Shown here: in pieces, positions 1 through 6,272 of the stretch
How the letters are laid out: each line of letters begins with the position of its first letter
How positions within the stretch are numbered: position 1 is the stretch's first letter
Program-made: the position numbers and the translations under genes
The notes under the pieces: generated by a model
Seen by the model: only the letters and a program-made list of their open reading frames with translations
Told to the model about the DNA's origin: nothing
The model's database searches: none
Assembly: GCA_028701555.1 (NCBI GenBank)
Contig: JAQVQN010000125.1
Coordinates: 1 to 7,066, forward strand
Length of the DNA stretch: 7,066 bases
Origin: Kiritimatiellia bacterium
GTDB lineage: Bacteria > Verrucomicrobiota > Kiritimatiellia > RFP12 > UBA1067
Direction: 5' to 3'

Positions 1-1198
1 TGGCCAGCAAATGCAGGCGCATGCCCTCCTCTGGTCGCGACAGCAACACGAGAGCGTTAGAGCCGGGCCGCCCTAGATCAAGGTGCGGCGACTGCTTGAA
101 GACGATGTTGATGGCACTGCTGTTAGAGGCCATCCGCTTGCCAGACCTTAGATAAAAAGGCGTGCCGGACCAGCGAGGCGTGTCGATCCAGAGCTTGGCC
201 GCCACAAAAGTTTCGGTGGTCGAACCCGCCGCGACACCCGGCTCTTCGCAGTAGGCGGGCATGTCTTGACCTGCGATATATTGGGCACGAACTATCGCGT
301 TGCTTCGGTCATCGGCATCCAGAGGTCGTATGGCGCGGATGAGTTGAAGCTTACGGGCGTGGATCGAGTCCGCGTCGAAACGTTCCGGCGGCTCCATAGC
401 CGTCAAGGCCAGCATTTCAATCATGTGGTTCTGAAACATGTCGCGCAGCAGCCCAGTATGATCAAAATAGGCGGCGCGCTGTTCGACCCCGATGGTTTCC
501 GCCGCCGTGATCTGCACATGGTCGACATAGTGCGCGTTCCAGATCGGCTCGAACATGATGTTGGCGAACCGCATGACCATGATGTTCTGAATCGTCTCCT
601 TGCCTAGATAATGGTCGATCCGGAAAAGCTGTTCCTCCTTGGCGACAGTCTTCAGAAAGGCGTCCAGCCGGCATGCGGACGCTGTATCCGCGCCGAACGG
701 CTTTTCTAAAAGCAGATGCCGCCAGGGACCGCGGTCATGATCGTCCTCGCCGATCTGCCCAGTCTCGTCAAGCAGGGTTATGATCGGCTGATAGGATGAG
801 GGCGGCACAGCGAGATAATAGAGGCGGTTAAGCGGCACAGGCGCATCAGTCTGCTGATCCATCGCATCCAGATATGCCGCAAGATCACGAAACGTAGATG
901 GTTCAGCTATGTCGGCTTGCCGGTATGTGACGCGGGCCAGAAACGCAGCGCGTTCCTGCGGGTCAGCCTGTTGCAGAAAACCTGCCGCCAGATCGCGAAA
1001 TGCCGCATCGGTCAGGCCGGAACGCCCGCACCCTACAATACGGGCAGCGTGGTGCAGCAGCCCGAGGCAGTGCAACTGGAAGAGCGACGGGAACAGCTTG
1101 CGCTTGGCAAGGTCGCCGGTGCCGCCAAACAACACGAGCACGCATGGCTCTGGCGCGACCTCTATGCAGAATGTGCCGACTGGCTTTTGATTTAACAT
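1..1198 (-). CDS. zwf: Glucose-6-phosphate 1-dehydrogenase, 3' end cut by the window edge
   Basis: The enzyme oxidises glucose 6-phosphate to 6-phosphogluconolactone with NADP+ (sometimes NAD+), the first step of the oxidative pentose phosphate pathway, in the cytoplasm. My translation of the reverse strand gives 399 codons without a stop. The Rossmann nucleotide-binding loop GGTGDLAKRKL is at residues 25-35, and EKPFG is at 165-169. The substrate and active-site signature RIDHYLGKE is at 193-201 (D195, H196), and QNHMIEML carries H258 at the place of the family's catalytic histidine. The family is usually 480-510 residues, so roughly 90-110 C-terminal residues lie beyond the window; nothing suggests a frameshift in what is visible. 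The ATG at 1198 is the first in-frame start after a stop at 1217-1219. No Shine-Dalgarno precedes it, and the predicted transcription start coincides with the ATG. The gene is divergent from tkt. Confidence 0.96.
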   Translation of the reverse strand, partial: MLNQKPVGTFCIEVAPEPCVLVLFGGTGDLAKRKLFPSLFQLHCLGLLHHAARIVGCGRSGLTDAAFRDLAAGFLQQADPQERAAFLARVTYRQADIAEPSTFRDLAAYLDAMDQQTDAPVPLNRLYYLAVPPSSYQPIITLLDETGQIGEDDHDRGPWRHLLLEKPFGADTASACRLDAFLKTVAKEEQLFRIDHYLGKETIQNIMVMRFANIMFEPIWNAHYVDHVQITAAETIGVEQRAAYFDHTGLLRDMFQNHMIEMLALTAMEPPERFDADSIHARKLQLIRAIRPLDADDRSNAIVRAQYIAGQDMPAYCEEPGVAAGSTTETFVAAKLWIDTPRWSGTPFYLRSGKRMASNSSAINIVFKQSPHLDLGRPGSNALVLLSRPEEGMRLHLLA

Positions 1199-1204
1199 AT
1201 CCGA

Positions 1205-1220
1205 TTGATAACGTAATCAA
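1205..1220. promoter_or_regulatory. Near-perfect 16-base palindrome over the zwf -10 (possible repressor operator)
   Basis: The sequence TTGATAACGTAATCAA is symmetric about its centre except for one A/A pair (1210 and 1215), so 14 of 16 bases obey the dyad. It covers the predicted zwf -10 hexamer and the proximal spacer, a position from which a bound dimer would block RNA polymerase. No regulator in the window is an obvious partner, and I do not recognise the motif as that of a named family. Confidence 0.4.
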
Positions 1221-1233
1221 GTCGCAATGTCAA
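1205..1233 (-). promoter_or_regulatory. Predicted sigma70-type promoter of zwf
   Basis: On the minus strand there is a perfect -35 TTGACA (1233-1228), a 17-base spacer and a -10 TATCAA (1210-1205, four of six consensus bases). Transcription would start about seven bases after the -10, at or within a base or two of the zwf ATG at 1198, which implies a leaderless or nearly leaderless mRNA. The positions are read directly; promoter activity is inferred. Confidence 0.55.
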
Positions 1234-1310
1234 CCTAACATCGGGTGCGATGCAACGCGACTAAGTAAAATCGCACCCCAAGACTTTGACAACATGCCCC
1301 TTTTATGCGA
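1222..1310. repeat. Four TGCGA pentamers in alternating orientation across the zwf-tkt spacer
   Basis: TGCGA or its complement TCGCA occurs at 1222-1226 (minus), 1246-1250 (plus), 1271-1275 (minus) and 1306-1310 (plus). The outer copies lie in the zwf promoter spacer and over the tkt extended -10. The inner pair form the core of the 9+9 inverted repeat. Centre spacings are about 24, 25 and 35 bases. By chance fewer than one copy is expected in a spacer of this size. They may be half-sites for one regulator, which is an inference. Confidence 0.4.
1243..1278. promoter_or_regulatory. Perfect 9+9 inverted repeat between divergent zwf and tkt promoters
   Basis: The arms GGGTGCGAT (1243-1251) and ATCGCACCC (1270-1278) are exact reverse complements separated by 18 bases. 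The centre (1260.5) is within about one base of the midpoint between the two -35 hexamers (1228-1233 on the minus strand, 1286-1291 on the plus strand). The repeat is outside both predicted transcripts, so a DNA operator is more likely than an RNA hairpin. No run of T follows on either strand, which argues against a terminator. The binding protein is unknown. Confidence 0.5.
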
Positions 1311-1314
1311 AACT
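1286..1314 (+). promoter_or_regulatory. Predicted promoter of tkt with perfect -35 and extended -10
   Basis: A perfect TTGACA (1286-1291) is followed by a 17-base spacer ending in TGC (1306-1308), an extended -10 element, and a weak -10 GAAACT (1309-1314, three of six consensus bases). Transcription would begin near 1321 and leave a leader of about 52 bases before tkt. The poor -10 hexamer makes this only a candidate and would suit activator dependence. Confidence 0.42.
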
Positions 1315-1355
1315 GTGCGCCCTTGTAAGCAAGCCAGAGAAACTTATTTGTTAAC

Positions 1356-1360
1356 AGGAG
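1356..1360 (+). promoter_or_regulatory. Ribosome binding site of tkt with long spacing
   Basis: AGGAG lies 12 bases before the ATG at 1373, longer than the usual 5-9. There is no alternative start: the in-frame codons between are GAG, TTT, AAA, CCT and TTT, and an in-frame TAA sits at 1352-1354. The spacer is A/T-rich and probably unstructured. Confidence 0.65.
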
Positions 1361-1372
1361 TTTAAACCTTTT

Positions 1373-3373
1373 ATGAAACTGACGCATGAAACACTGACCG
1401 TTGCGGCCAACACCATCCGCGGCCTCGCCATGGACGGAGTCCAGACAGCCAAATCCGGACATCCCGGCGCCCCCATGGGCCTAGCCGACATCGCCACGGT
1501 GCTGTGGCTTAAGTACATGAAGCATGACCCGTCCGATTCGCAGTGGGCCGATCGCGACCGTTTCGTGCTCTCCGGCGGCCACGGTTCCATGCTGCTCTAC
1601 AGCCTGCTTCACCTTGCCGGCTACAAATTGCCTCTGGCCGAATTGAAACGCTTCCGGCAGGTCGGCAGCCTCACTCCCGGACATCCCGAATTCGGCCACA
1701 CCGACGGTGTCGAAACCACAACCGGCCCATTGGGGCAAGGCATAGCCAGTGCCATCGGCATGGCCATTGCCGAACGCATGGCCGCCGCCCGCTATAACAC
1801 GTCGGACGCTTCGGTAGTCGACCACCGTACATGGATCTTCTGCGGCGACGGAGACCTGGAAGAGGGCATCAGCCACGAGGCCTGCTCCTTGGCCGGACAT
1901 CTAAAGCTCGACCGGATCGTGCTATTCTACGATAGCAACGGCATTACCATCGAGGGCCATACCAGCCTCGCCTTGAGCGATGATCCCAAAAAACGCTTCC
2001 AAGCCTATAACTGGCATGTGCTGGAAATCGACGGCCATGACTTCGACCAGATCGACCGTGCCATACGCAAGGCCATGAAAGTCACCGGAAAACCGGTGAT
2101 CATCATCTGTAAGACCCACATCGGCAAAGGCAGCCCCAACAAACAGGACACCCACGAAGCTCACGGCGCGCCTTTGGGTGAAGATGAGGTTCGTCTTACC
2201 AAACGCGCACTCGGCATGTCCGAAGACCAGTTCTTCCACGTACCCGAAGAGGTTTATGCGGTCTTCAGCGAAAGCGCAAAGAAAGGCAAGCGCGCCAACA
2301 ACAAATGGCGCCGCCTTTTCAAAGAGTGGTCGCAAAAGAATCCCGCCCTCGCGGAACAGTGGCGGGCCACCCGCGAAGACCGTATCCCCGCGGATCTCGC
2401 CAGCCGTCTACCGTCCTTTGACCCAGCCAAGCCGATTGCAACCCGCAGCGCTTCGGGCATCGTGCTCAACGCCCTAGCTAAGGAACTGCCGCAGCTCGTC
2501 GGCGGCTCGGCCGATCTCGCACCCAGCAACATGACATGGCTGAAAGAGATGGGCGAAATAAAACCCGGCGACTTCTCGGGCCGCAACTTCCACTTCGGTG
2601 TGCGCGAGCTGGCCATGGCCGCGATCATGAACGGCATCCAGGTGCACGGCGGCTTCCGTATCTTCGGCGGCACCTTCTTCGTCTTCAGCGACTATTGCCG
2701 CCCGGCCATGCGCCTCGCGGCCCTGATGAAGCTGCCGGTGATCTATGTCTACACCCACGACAGCTTTTATGTCGGCGAAGACGGCCCCACACATGAGCCG
2801 GTCGAGCAGCTCGCGGCTTTGCGCTGCATGCCAAACATCACGGTCATCCGTCCCGCAGACCCCACAGAGACCGGCGCAGCCTGGGTGGCGGCACTGAAGA
2901 ACAAGAGCGGACCGACAGCCCTGTTGCTGACACGCCAGAACATGAATGTCCTCGACCGCAGCCAGTATCCCGCTGCGGAAAATCTGGAGAAGGGTGCCTA
3001 CACCCTGTGGCAAAACGGCTTAGGCACACCTGCCCTGACCATCATCGCCACCGGCTCGGAGGTCGAAATTGCACTGGCAGCAGCCAAGCAGCTCGGCGAC
3101 GTGAATGTGCGTGTTGTCAGCATGCCTTCGCAAGACCTGTTCGAGAAGCAGAGCCAGACCTACCGCGCCAGCGTAATCGACCCGGCCTGCCGCCGTCGTC
3201 TAGTTGTCGAGGCCGGTGTCTCGTTCGGCTGGGGGCGCTACCTCGGCCCTGAAGGCGATATCATCGCCCTGGACACTTACGGCGCATCCGGTCCTTACAA
3301 GGAACTCGCGCGCACGTTCGGCTTCACCGCTGAAAATGTGCTGGCCAAAGCTCAAGCTCTGTTGTCACGCTGA
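1373..3373 (+). CDS. tkt: Transketolase, complete
   Basis: Thiamine-diphosphate enzyme that moves two-carbon ketol units between sugar phosphates (xylulose 5-P to ribose 5-P or erythrose 4-P) in the non-oxidative pentose phosphate pathway. The 666 residues match the family length and have the three-domain order: diphosphate-binding domain about 1-330, pyrimidine-binding domain about 355-525, C-terminal domain about 540-660. Recognisable sites are H30 in SGHPGAPMG, H70 in GGHGSM, H104 in TPGHPE, and the ThDP/Mg motif starting GDGDLEEG at 158 and ending at N189-G190. Further sites are R411-E412 (the glutamate that activates the cofactor), H462-D463 in YTHDS, and H474 in GPTHEP. All key residues are present. 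The gene is divergent from zwf and convergent with nrdG (stop codons nine bases apart). Close relatives include dihydroxyacetone synthase, but these motifs and the neighbour zwf favour transketolase. Confidence 0.97.
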   Translation: MKLTHETLTVAANTIRGLAMDGVQTAKSGHPGAPMGLADIATVLWLKYMKHDPSDSQWADRDRFVLSGGHGSMLLYSLLHLAGYKLPLAELKRFRQVGSLTPGHPEFGHTDGVETTTGPLGQGIASAIGMAIAERMAAARYNTSDASVVDHRTWIFCGDGDLEEGISHEACSLAGHLKLDRIVLFYDSNGITIEGHTSLALSDDPKKRFQAYNWHVLEIDGHDFDQIDRAIRKAMKVTGKPVIIICKTHIGKGSPNKQDTHEAHGAPLGEDEVRLTKRALGMSEDQFFHVPEEVYAVFSESAKKGKRANNKWRRLFKEWSQKNPALAEQWRATREDRIPADLASRLPSFDPAKPIATRSASGIVLNALAKELPQLVGGSADLAPSNMTWLKEMGEIKPGDFSGRNFHFGVRELAMAAIMNGIQVHGGFRIFGGTFFVFSDYCRPAMRLAALMKLPVIYVYTHDSFYVGEDGPTHEPVEQLAALRCMPNITVIRPADPTETGAAWVAALKNKSGPTALLLTRQNMNVLDRSQYPAAENLEKGAYTLWQNGLGTPALTIIATGSEVEIALAAAKQLGDVNVRVVSMPSQDLFEKQSQTYRASVIDPACRRRLVVEAGVSFGWGRYLGPEGDIIALDTYGASGPYKELARTFGFTAENVLAKAQALLSR

Positions 3374-3382
3374 ACAGCGACT

Positions 3383-4021
3383 TTATCTAGCGACCGCAGC
3401 AGCCTCGGCCCTAAGTGACGGGTCGAGGCTGTATGCTGACCGGAAGTCCTGCCAAACGTGCGGACTGGATTCTGGTATCTGCCGCTTGATCTCCGCATAA
3501 TCGACTTCGTCCAGCAGCGGGTCAACACGCGTTGTCCTGAACTGGTGCGGCACACCGCTAGCGGCCACCAGCGCCAGACTCTCTTGCACCGCGTTGATAT
3601 CGCACTCGTCTGTGCCGGTCAACAAGCTGTATTGATGCCAAGGCGCTTTCACGTCCATGGCAATATAGTCCACAAGGCTTTCGGCGATCAGCAGTTTTAG
3701 GACAGCAGGACGCGTACCGTTGGTATCTAGCTTAACCGACAGCCCCAGCTCTTTGAGCCGAAGCATGAAACGCGGCAGATCAGCCTGCAACGTAGGTTCG
3801 CCGCCAGAGACCACCACCCCGCCCAGCAGCCTGCGGCGGCGGTCTACCACGTCCATAACCTCGTCTTCGGAGATAATTCCGGCTACGGTGCCGATCAACG
3901 GCAACAAGTGCCCGTTGTGGCACCACGGACACCGGAAATTGCACCCCTGCGTGAAAACCACCGCAGCCACCTGCCCCGGATAGTCACACAGGCTCAGCGG
4001 CACGAAGCCCGCAAGCTTCAT
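3383..4021 (-). CDS. nrdG: Anaerobic ribonucleotide reductase activating protein (radical SAM, NrdG2 type)
   Basis: Activase that uses S-adenosylmethionine and a [4Fe-4S] cluster to abstract hydrogen and install the glycyl radical on NrdD. The 212-residue protein has the radical-SAM CxxxCxxC motif at C27, C31 and C34 (within CNFRCPWCHN), the SAM-binding GGEP at 73-76, DTNG at 99-102 and DVKAP at 123-127. The N-terminal block reading GFVPLSLCDYPG is typical of the branch sometimes called NrdG2, which is longer than E. coli NrdG and resembles pyruvate formate-lyase activases. The start overlaps the nrdD stop as ATGA (4021-4018), with AGGA just upstream, so translation is probably coupled to nrdD. 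A pyruvate formate-lyase activase is the main alternative by sequence alone; the adjacent nrdD decides for NrdG. The 3' end contains a hairpin and faces tkt. Confidence 0.93.
   Translation of the reverse strand: MKLAGFVPLSLCDYPGQVAAVVFTQGCNFRCPWCHNGHLLPLIGTVAGIISEDEVMDVVDRRRRLLGGVVVSGGEPTLQADLPRFMLRLKELGLSVKLDTNGTRPAVLKLLIAESLVDYIAMDVKAPWHQYSLLTGTDECDINAVQESLALVAASGVPHQFRTTRVDPLLDEVDYAEIKRQIPESSPHVWQDFRSAYSLDPSLRAEAAAVAR
3400..3431. terminator. 12-bp hairpin at the tkt/nrdG convergence (weak terminator candidate)
   Basis: CAGCCTCGGCCC (3400-3411) pairs with GGGTCGAGGCTG (3424-3431 plus 3420-3423). This gives a 12-bp stem with one G-U pair when read on the plus strand and an 8-base loop. It lies 27 bases beyond the tkt stop, inside the last codons of nrdG. 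No T run follows on either strand, so it is not a standard intrinsic terminator. It may define the tkt 3' end by RNase stalling or Rho action, or be a by-product of coding sequence. Confidence 0.3.
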
Positions 4022-6132
4022 TTTCCTGAAGTCTCCGCCACCCGGTAGGTCTTGCGCCGACTGAACTCGTGCTGTTTACCCTCGTTCCACTGCTCGATGG
4101 GCCGGATGTAACCCACCACACGCGAGTAGACCTCGGTCTTTTTGCCGCAGCTCGGGCACACATGCACCTCACCTGTCAGGTATCCGTGATCCTCACAGAT
4201 GCTGAAGGTCGGCGTCAGCGTGAAATACGGCAGCCTATAGTTCTGGCACACCATGCGCACAAACGCTTTGACCGCCTGCGGATCGCTGACCGCCTCACCC
4301 ACGAAAGTGTGGACAACCGTCCCGCCTGTGTACTTGGTCTGTATCTCGTCTTGCAGATCCAGCACATGCAGAATGTCGTCGCTGTAGTTCACGGGCAGCT
4401 GGGTCGAGTTGGAATAGAACGGCTCACCACCGTCACCGGCCGTGATGATCTCCGGATAAAGTTTTTTGTCCAGACGTGCCAGACGGTAGGTAGTGCCCTC
4501 GGCCGGCGTGGCCTCCAGATTATATAAGTTGCCGGTCTGTTCCTGGTAATCTGCCAGATGGCCCCGCATAAAGTCCATCACGCGCAGGGCGAACCCGCGC
4601 CCCTCCGCCGTGCCAATGTCCTTGCCGAAAAGATTCAGGCAGGCTTCGTTCAGACCAACCAGACCGATCGTCGAGAAATGGTTCTGCCAATACTTTTTGT
4701 AGCGCTCAGCAACATTGCGCAGGTAAAACTTGGTGTAAGGGTAAAGGTTCTGGTCTGTAAATTGCTCCAGCATCTTGCGCTTGATCTCTAAACTGTTACG
4801 CGCGATCGCCATCAGTCCTTCCAGACGCTCAAAAAACTCCTGCTCGTCCTTGGCTAGATGTCCTATGCGCGGCATGTTGATGGTCACCACGCCGATCGAC
4901 CCGGTTTGCGGATTGGCGCCGAAAAGTCCGCCACCGCGCTTGTTTAGCTCGCGTTTGTCGAGGCGCAGACGACAGCACATCGAGCGCGCATCGTCCGGGC
5001 TCATGTCGGAATTCACAAAATTAGCAAAGTACGGGATCCCGTACTTGGCCGTCACCTCCCAAAGCCGCTCTATGCCCTTGTGTTCCCAATCAAACTCCTT
5101 GGAAATGTTGTAGGTCGGGATCGGGAAGGTGAAAACGCGGCCTTTGGCGTCTCCCTCGGTCATCACCTCTAGGAATGCGTTGTTGAACATGTCCATCTCA
5201 GCCTGGAACTCTGCATAGGTCTCGGGCTTGAGCTTGCCGCCGATAATCACATTCTCATTAGCCAGAGAGCCCGGCGGCTCCAGATCCATGGTCACATTCG
5301 TGAACGGCGTCTGGAACCCAACCCGCGTCGGCACGTTCACGTTGAAGATGAACTCCTGCAGGGCCTGCTTGACCTCTTTCGGCCCGAGTTTGTCGTAGCG
5401 GATGAACGGTGCCAGCAGCGTGTCAAAATTGGAGAAGGCCTGCGCGCCAGCCGCCTCGCCCTGCAACGTGTAGAAGAAGTTAACGATCTGCCCCAGTGCC
5501 GTGCGGAAATGCTTGGCCGGCAGGCTTTCGGCCTTGCCGGTCACACCCTTGAATCCGCTACGCAGGAGATCCTGCAAATCCCAGCCTACGCAGTATACGC
5601 TGATCAACCCGAGATCATGCAAGTGCAGCGCGCCGTTGTCATGCGCCTCGCGGATCTCCGCCGGATAGATCTTGTTAAGCCAATAAACCTTACTGACCTC
5701 GCTGGAGATGTAGTTGTTGAGCCCCTGCAGCGAATAGGCCATGTTGGAATTCTCGCGCACACGCCAGTCGGCCTTGCCCAGATAACTGTCAATCAGATCC
5801 ATGTCCGCATTTTTGACCATCTCACGCATGCGGGCATGCTGATCACGGTAGATGATGTAGGCCTTGGCTGTGCGCCGGTGCGGGGAGTTAAGCAGCACCT
5901 CTTCAACAATGTCCTGAACCTTTTCGACTGTGACCTCCAGCGTATCGCTTAGCGAATGGATCAGAGTCACTACCTTCAAGGTCAACCGATTGGCCTCATC
6001 AGGTCCGAACTCACCCACCGCCTCGCCCGCCTTCAGGATGGCAACCATAATCTTACGCGCATCGAAAATCTCTTCCCTGCCATCACGCTTACGCATACGC
6101 AGCACCAGATCCGGCTGAACAAGCTGACTCAT
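4018..6132 (-). CDS. nrdD: Anaerobic (class III) ribonucleoside-triphosphate reductase, complete
   Basis: Reduces ribonucleoside triphosphates to deoxy forms for DNA synthesis without oxygen, using a glycyl radical. The 704 residues match the family (E. coli NrdD is about 712). Residues about 8-100 form an ATP-cone, the usual dATP/ATP activity switch. The barrel follows, with C181 in VYCVGWDL and C386-C387 in SMCCRLRLD, which fit the positions of the active-site cysteines. RGGGLFGA and TGSIGVVTIN follow. Near the C-terminus the metal site reads C646-x2-H649 and C659-x2-C662, where many relatives have four cysteines. The glycyl radical residue is G674 in RVVGYIRP, followed by WNEGKQHEF. The gene leads an operon with nrdG (four-base overlap) and has a good ribosome site, GAGAGGGG, four bases before the ATG. 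NrdR-box-like sites upstream suggest repression when deoxynucleotides are plentiful. The reductant (formate or a thioredoxin-like protein) cannot be told from what I see. Confidence 0.97.
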   Translation of the reverse strand: MSQLVQPDLVLRMRKRDGREEIFDARKIMVAILKAGEAVGEFGPDEANRLTLKVVTLIHSLSDTLEVTVEKVQDIVEEVLLNSPHRRTAKAYIIYRDQHARMREMVKNADMDLIDSYLGKADWRVRENSNMAYSLQGLNNYISSEVSKVYWLNKIYPAEIREAHDNGALHLHDLGLISVYCVGWDLQDLLRSGFKGVTGKAESLPAKHFRTALGQIVNFFYTLQGEAAGAQAFSNFDTLLAPFIRYDKLGPKEVKQALQEFIFNVNVPTRVGFQTPFTNVTMDLEPPGSLANENVIIGGKLKPETYAEFQAEMDMFNNAFLEVMTEGDAKGRVFTFPIPTYNISKEFDWEHKGIERLWEVTAKYGIPYFANFVNSDMSPDDARSMCCRLRLDKRELNKRGGGLFGANPQTGSIGVVTINMPRIGHLAKDEQEFFERLEGLMAIARNSLEIKRKMLEQFTDQNLYPYTKFYLRNVAERYKKYWQNHFSTIGLVGLNEACLNLFGKDIGTAEGRGFALRVMDFMRGHLADYQEQTGNLYNLEATPAEGTTYRLARLDKKLYPEIITAGDGGEPFYSNSTQLPVNYSDDILHVLDLQDEIQTKYTGGTVVHTFVGEAVSDPQAVKAFVRMVCQNYRLPYFTLTPTFSICEDHGYLTGEVHVCPSCGKKTEVYSRVVGYIRPIEQWNEGKQHEFSRRKTYRVAETSGK

Positions 6133-6136
6133 GACA

Positions 6137-6144
6137 CCCCTCTC
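6137..6144 (-). promoter_or_regulatory. Strong ribosome binding site of nrdD
   Basis: On the minus strand GAGAGGGG stands four bases before the ATG at 6132. It supports this start over the in-frame methionine at residue 13. A second purine block, GGAGGGG (6189-6183), lies further upstream in the leader and is not positioned for nrdD. Confidence 0.75.
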
Positions 6145-6225
6145 AAAATTAAAAACAAATTACCGCCATCACTGTCTAACGGCCCCTCCGTGCTCTGCGA
6201 AAAGCCAATTTGATATAACGAGGTT

Positions 6226-6241
6226 TTACTATATATAGATC
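6226..6241. promoter_or_regulatory. NrdR-box-like site, proximal to nrdD
   Basis: TTACTATATATAGATC fits the NrdR-box consensus acaCwAtATaTwGtgt at 11 of 16 positions, with the palindromic core CTATATATAG perfect; only the outer bases diverge. It covers the predicted nrdD -10. Its partner box lies one 15-base gap away. NrdR is a zinc-finger/ATP-cone repressor of ribonucleotide reductase genes in bacteria; its own gene is not in the window. Confidence 0.65.
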
Positions 6242-6256
6242 GTAAATCATTTGCAA
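6228..6256 (-). promoter_or_regulatory. Predicted promoter of nrdDG
   Basis: On the minus strand -35 TTGCAA (6256-6251, four of six) and -10 TATAGT (6233-6228, five of six) are separated by exactly 17 bases. Transcription would start near 6221, giving a leader of about 90 bases. The -10 lies inside the proximal NrdR-like box and the -35 abuts the distal one, so NrdR binding would exclude polymerase. Confidence 0.6.
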
Positions 6257-6272
6257 CTACAAAATATTGTGT
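6257..6272. promoter_or_regulatory. NrdR-box-like site, distal to nrdD
   Basis: CTACAAAATATTGTGT fits acaCwAtATaTwGtgt at 13 of 16 positions, including the whole right half. The start-to-start distance to the proximal box is 31 bases (gap 15), about three helical turns, which is the characteristic tandem arrangement of NrdR sites on one face of the DNA. It sits immediately upstream of the predicted nrdD -35. Confidence 0.72.

Noticed and set aside
1243..1278. The central inverted repeat as an intrinsic terminator
   Set aside because: Both flanking genes read away from it and no T run follows either arm.
909..1365. Overlapping plus-strand frames over the zwf N-terminus
   Set aside because: They lie opposite the nucleotide-binding domain of zwf, which has clear family motifs; the frame at 1000-1365 also crosses both divergent promoters.
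2474..3013. 179-codon minus-strand frame inside tkt
   Set aside because: It is antisense to the well-conserved pyrimidine-binding domain of transketolase, and its composition (rich in Ala, Arg, Cys, His) is typical of a shadow frame.
5509..5952. 147-codon plus-strand frame inside nrdD
   Set aside because: It is antisense to conserved NrdD coding sequence and shows no motif or ribosome site.
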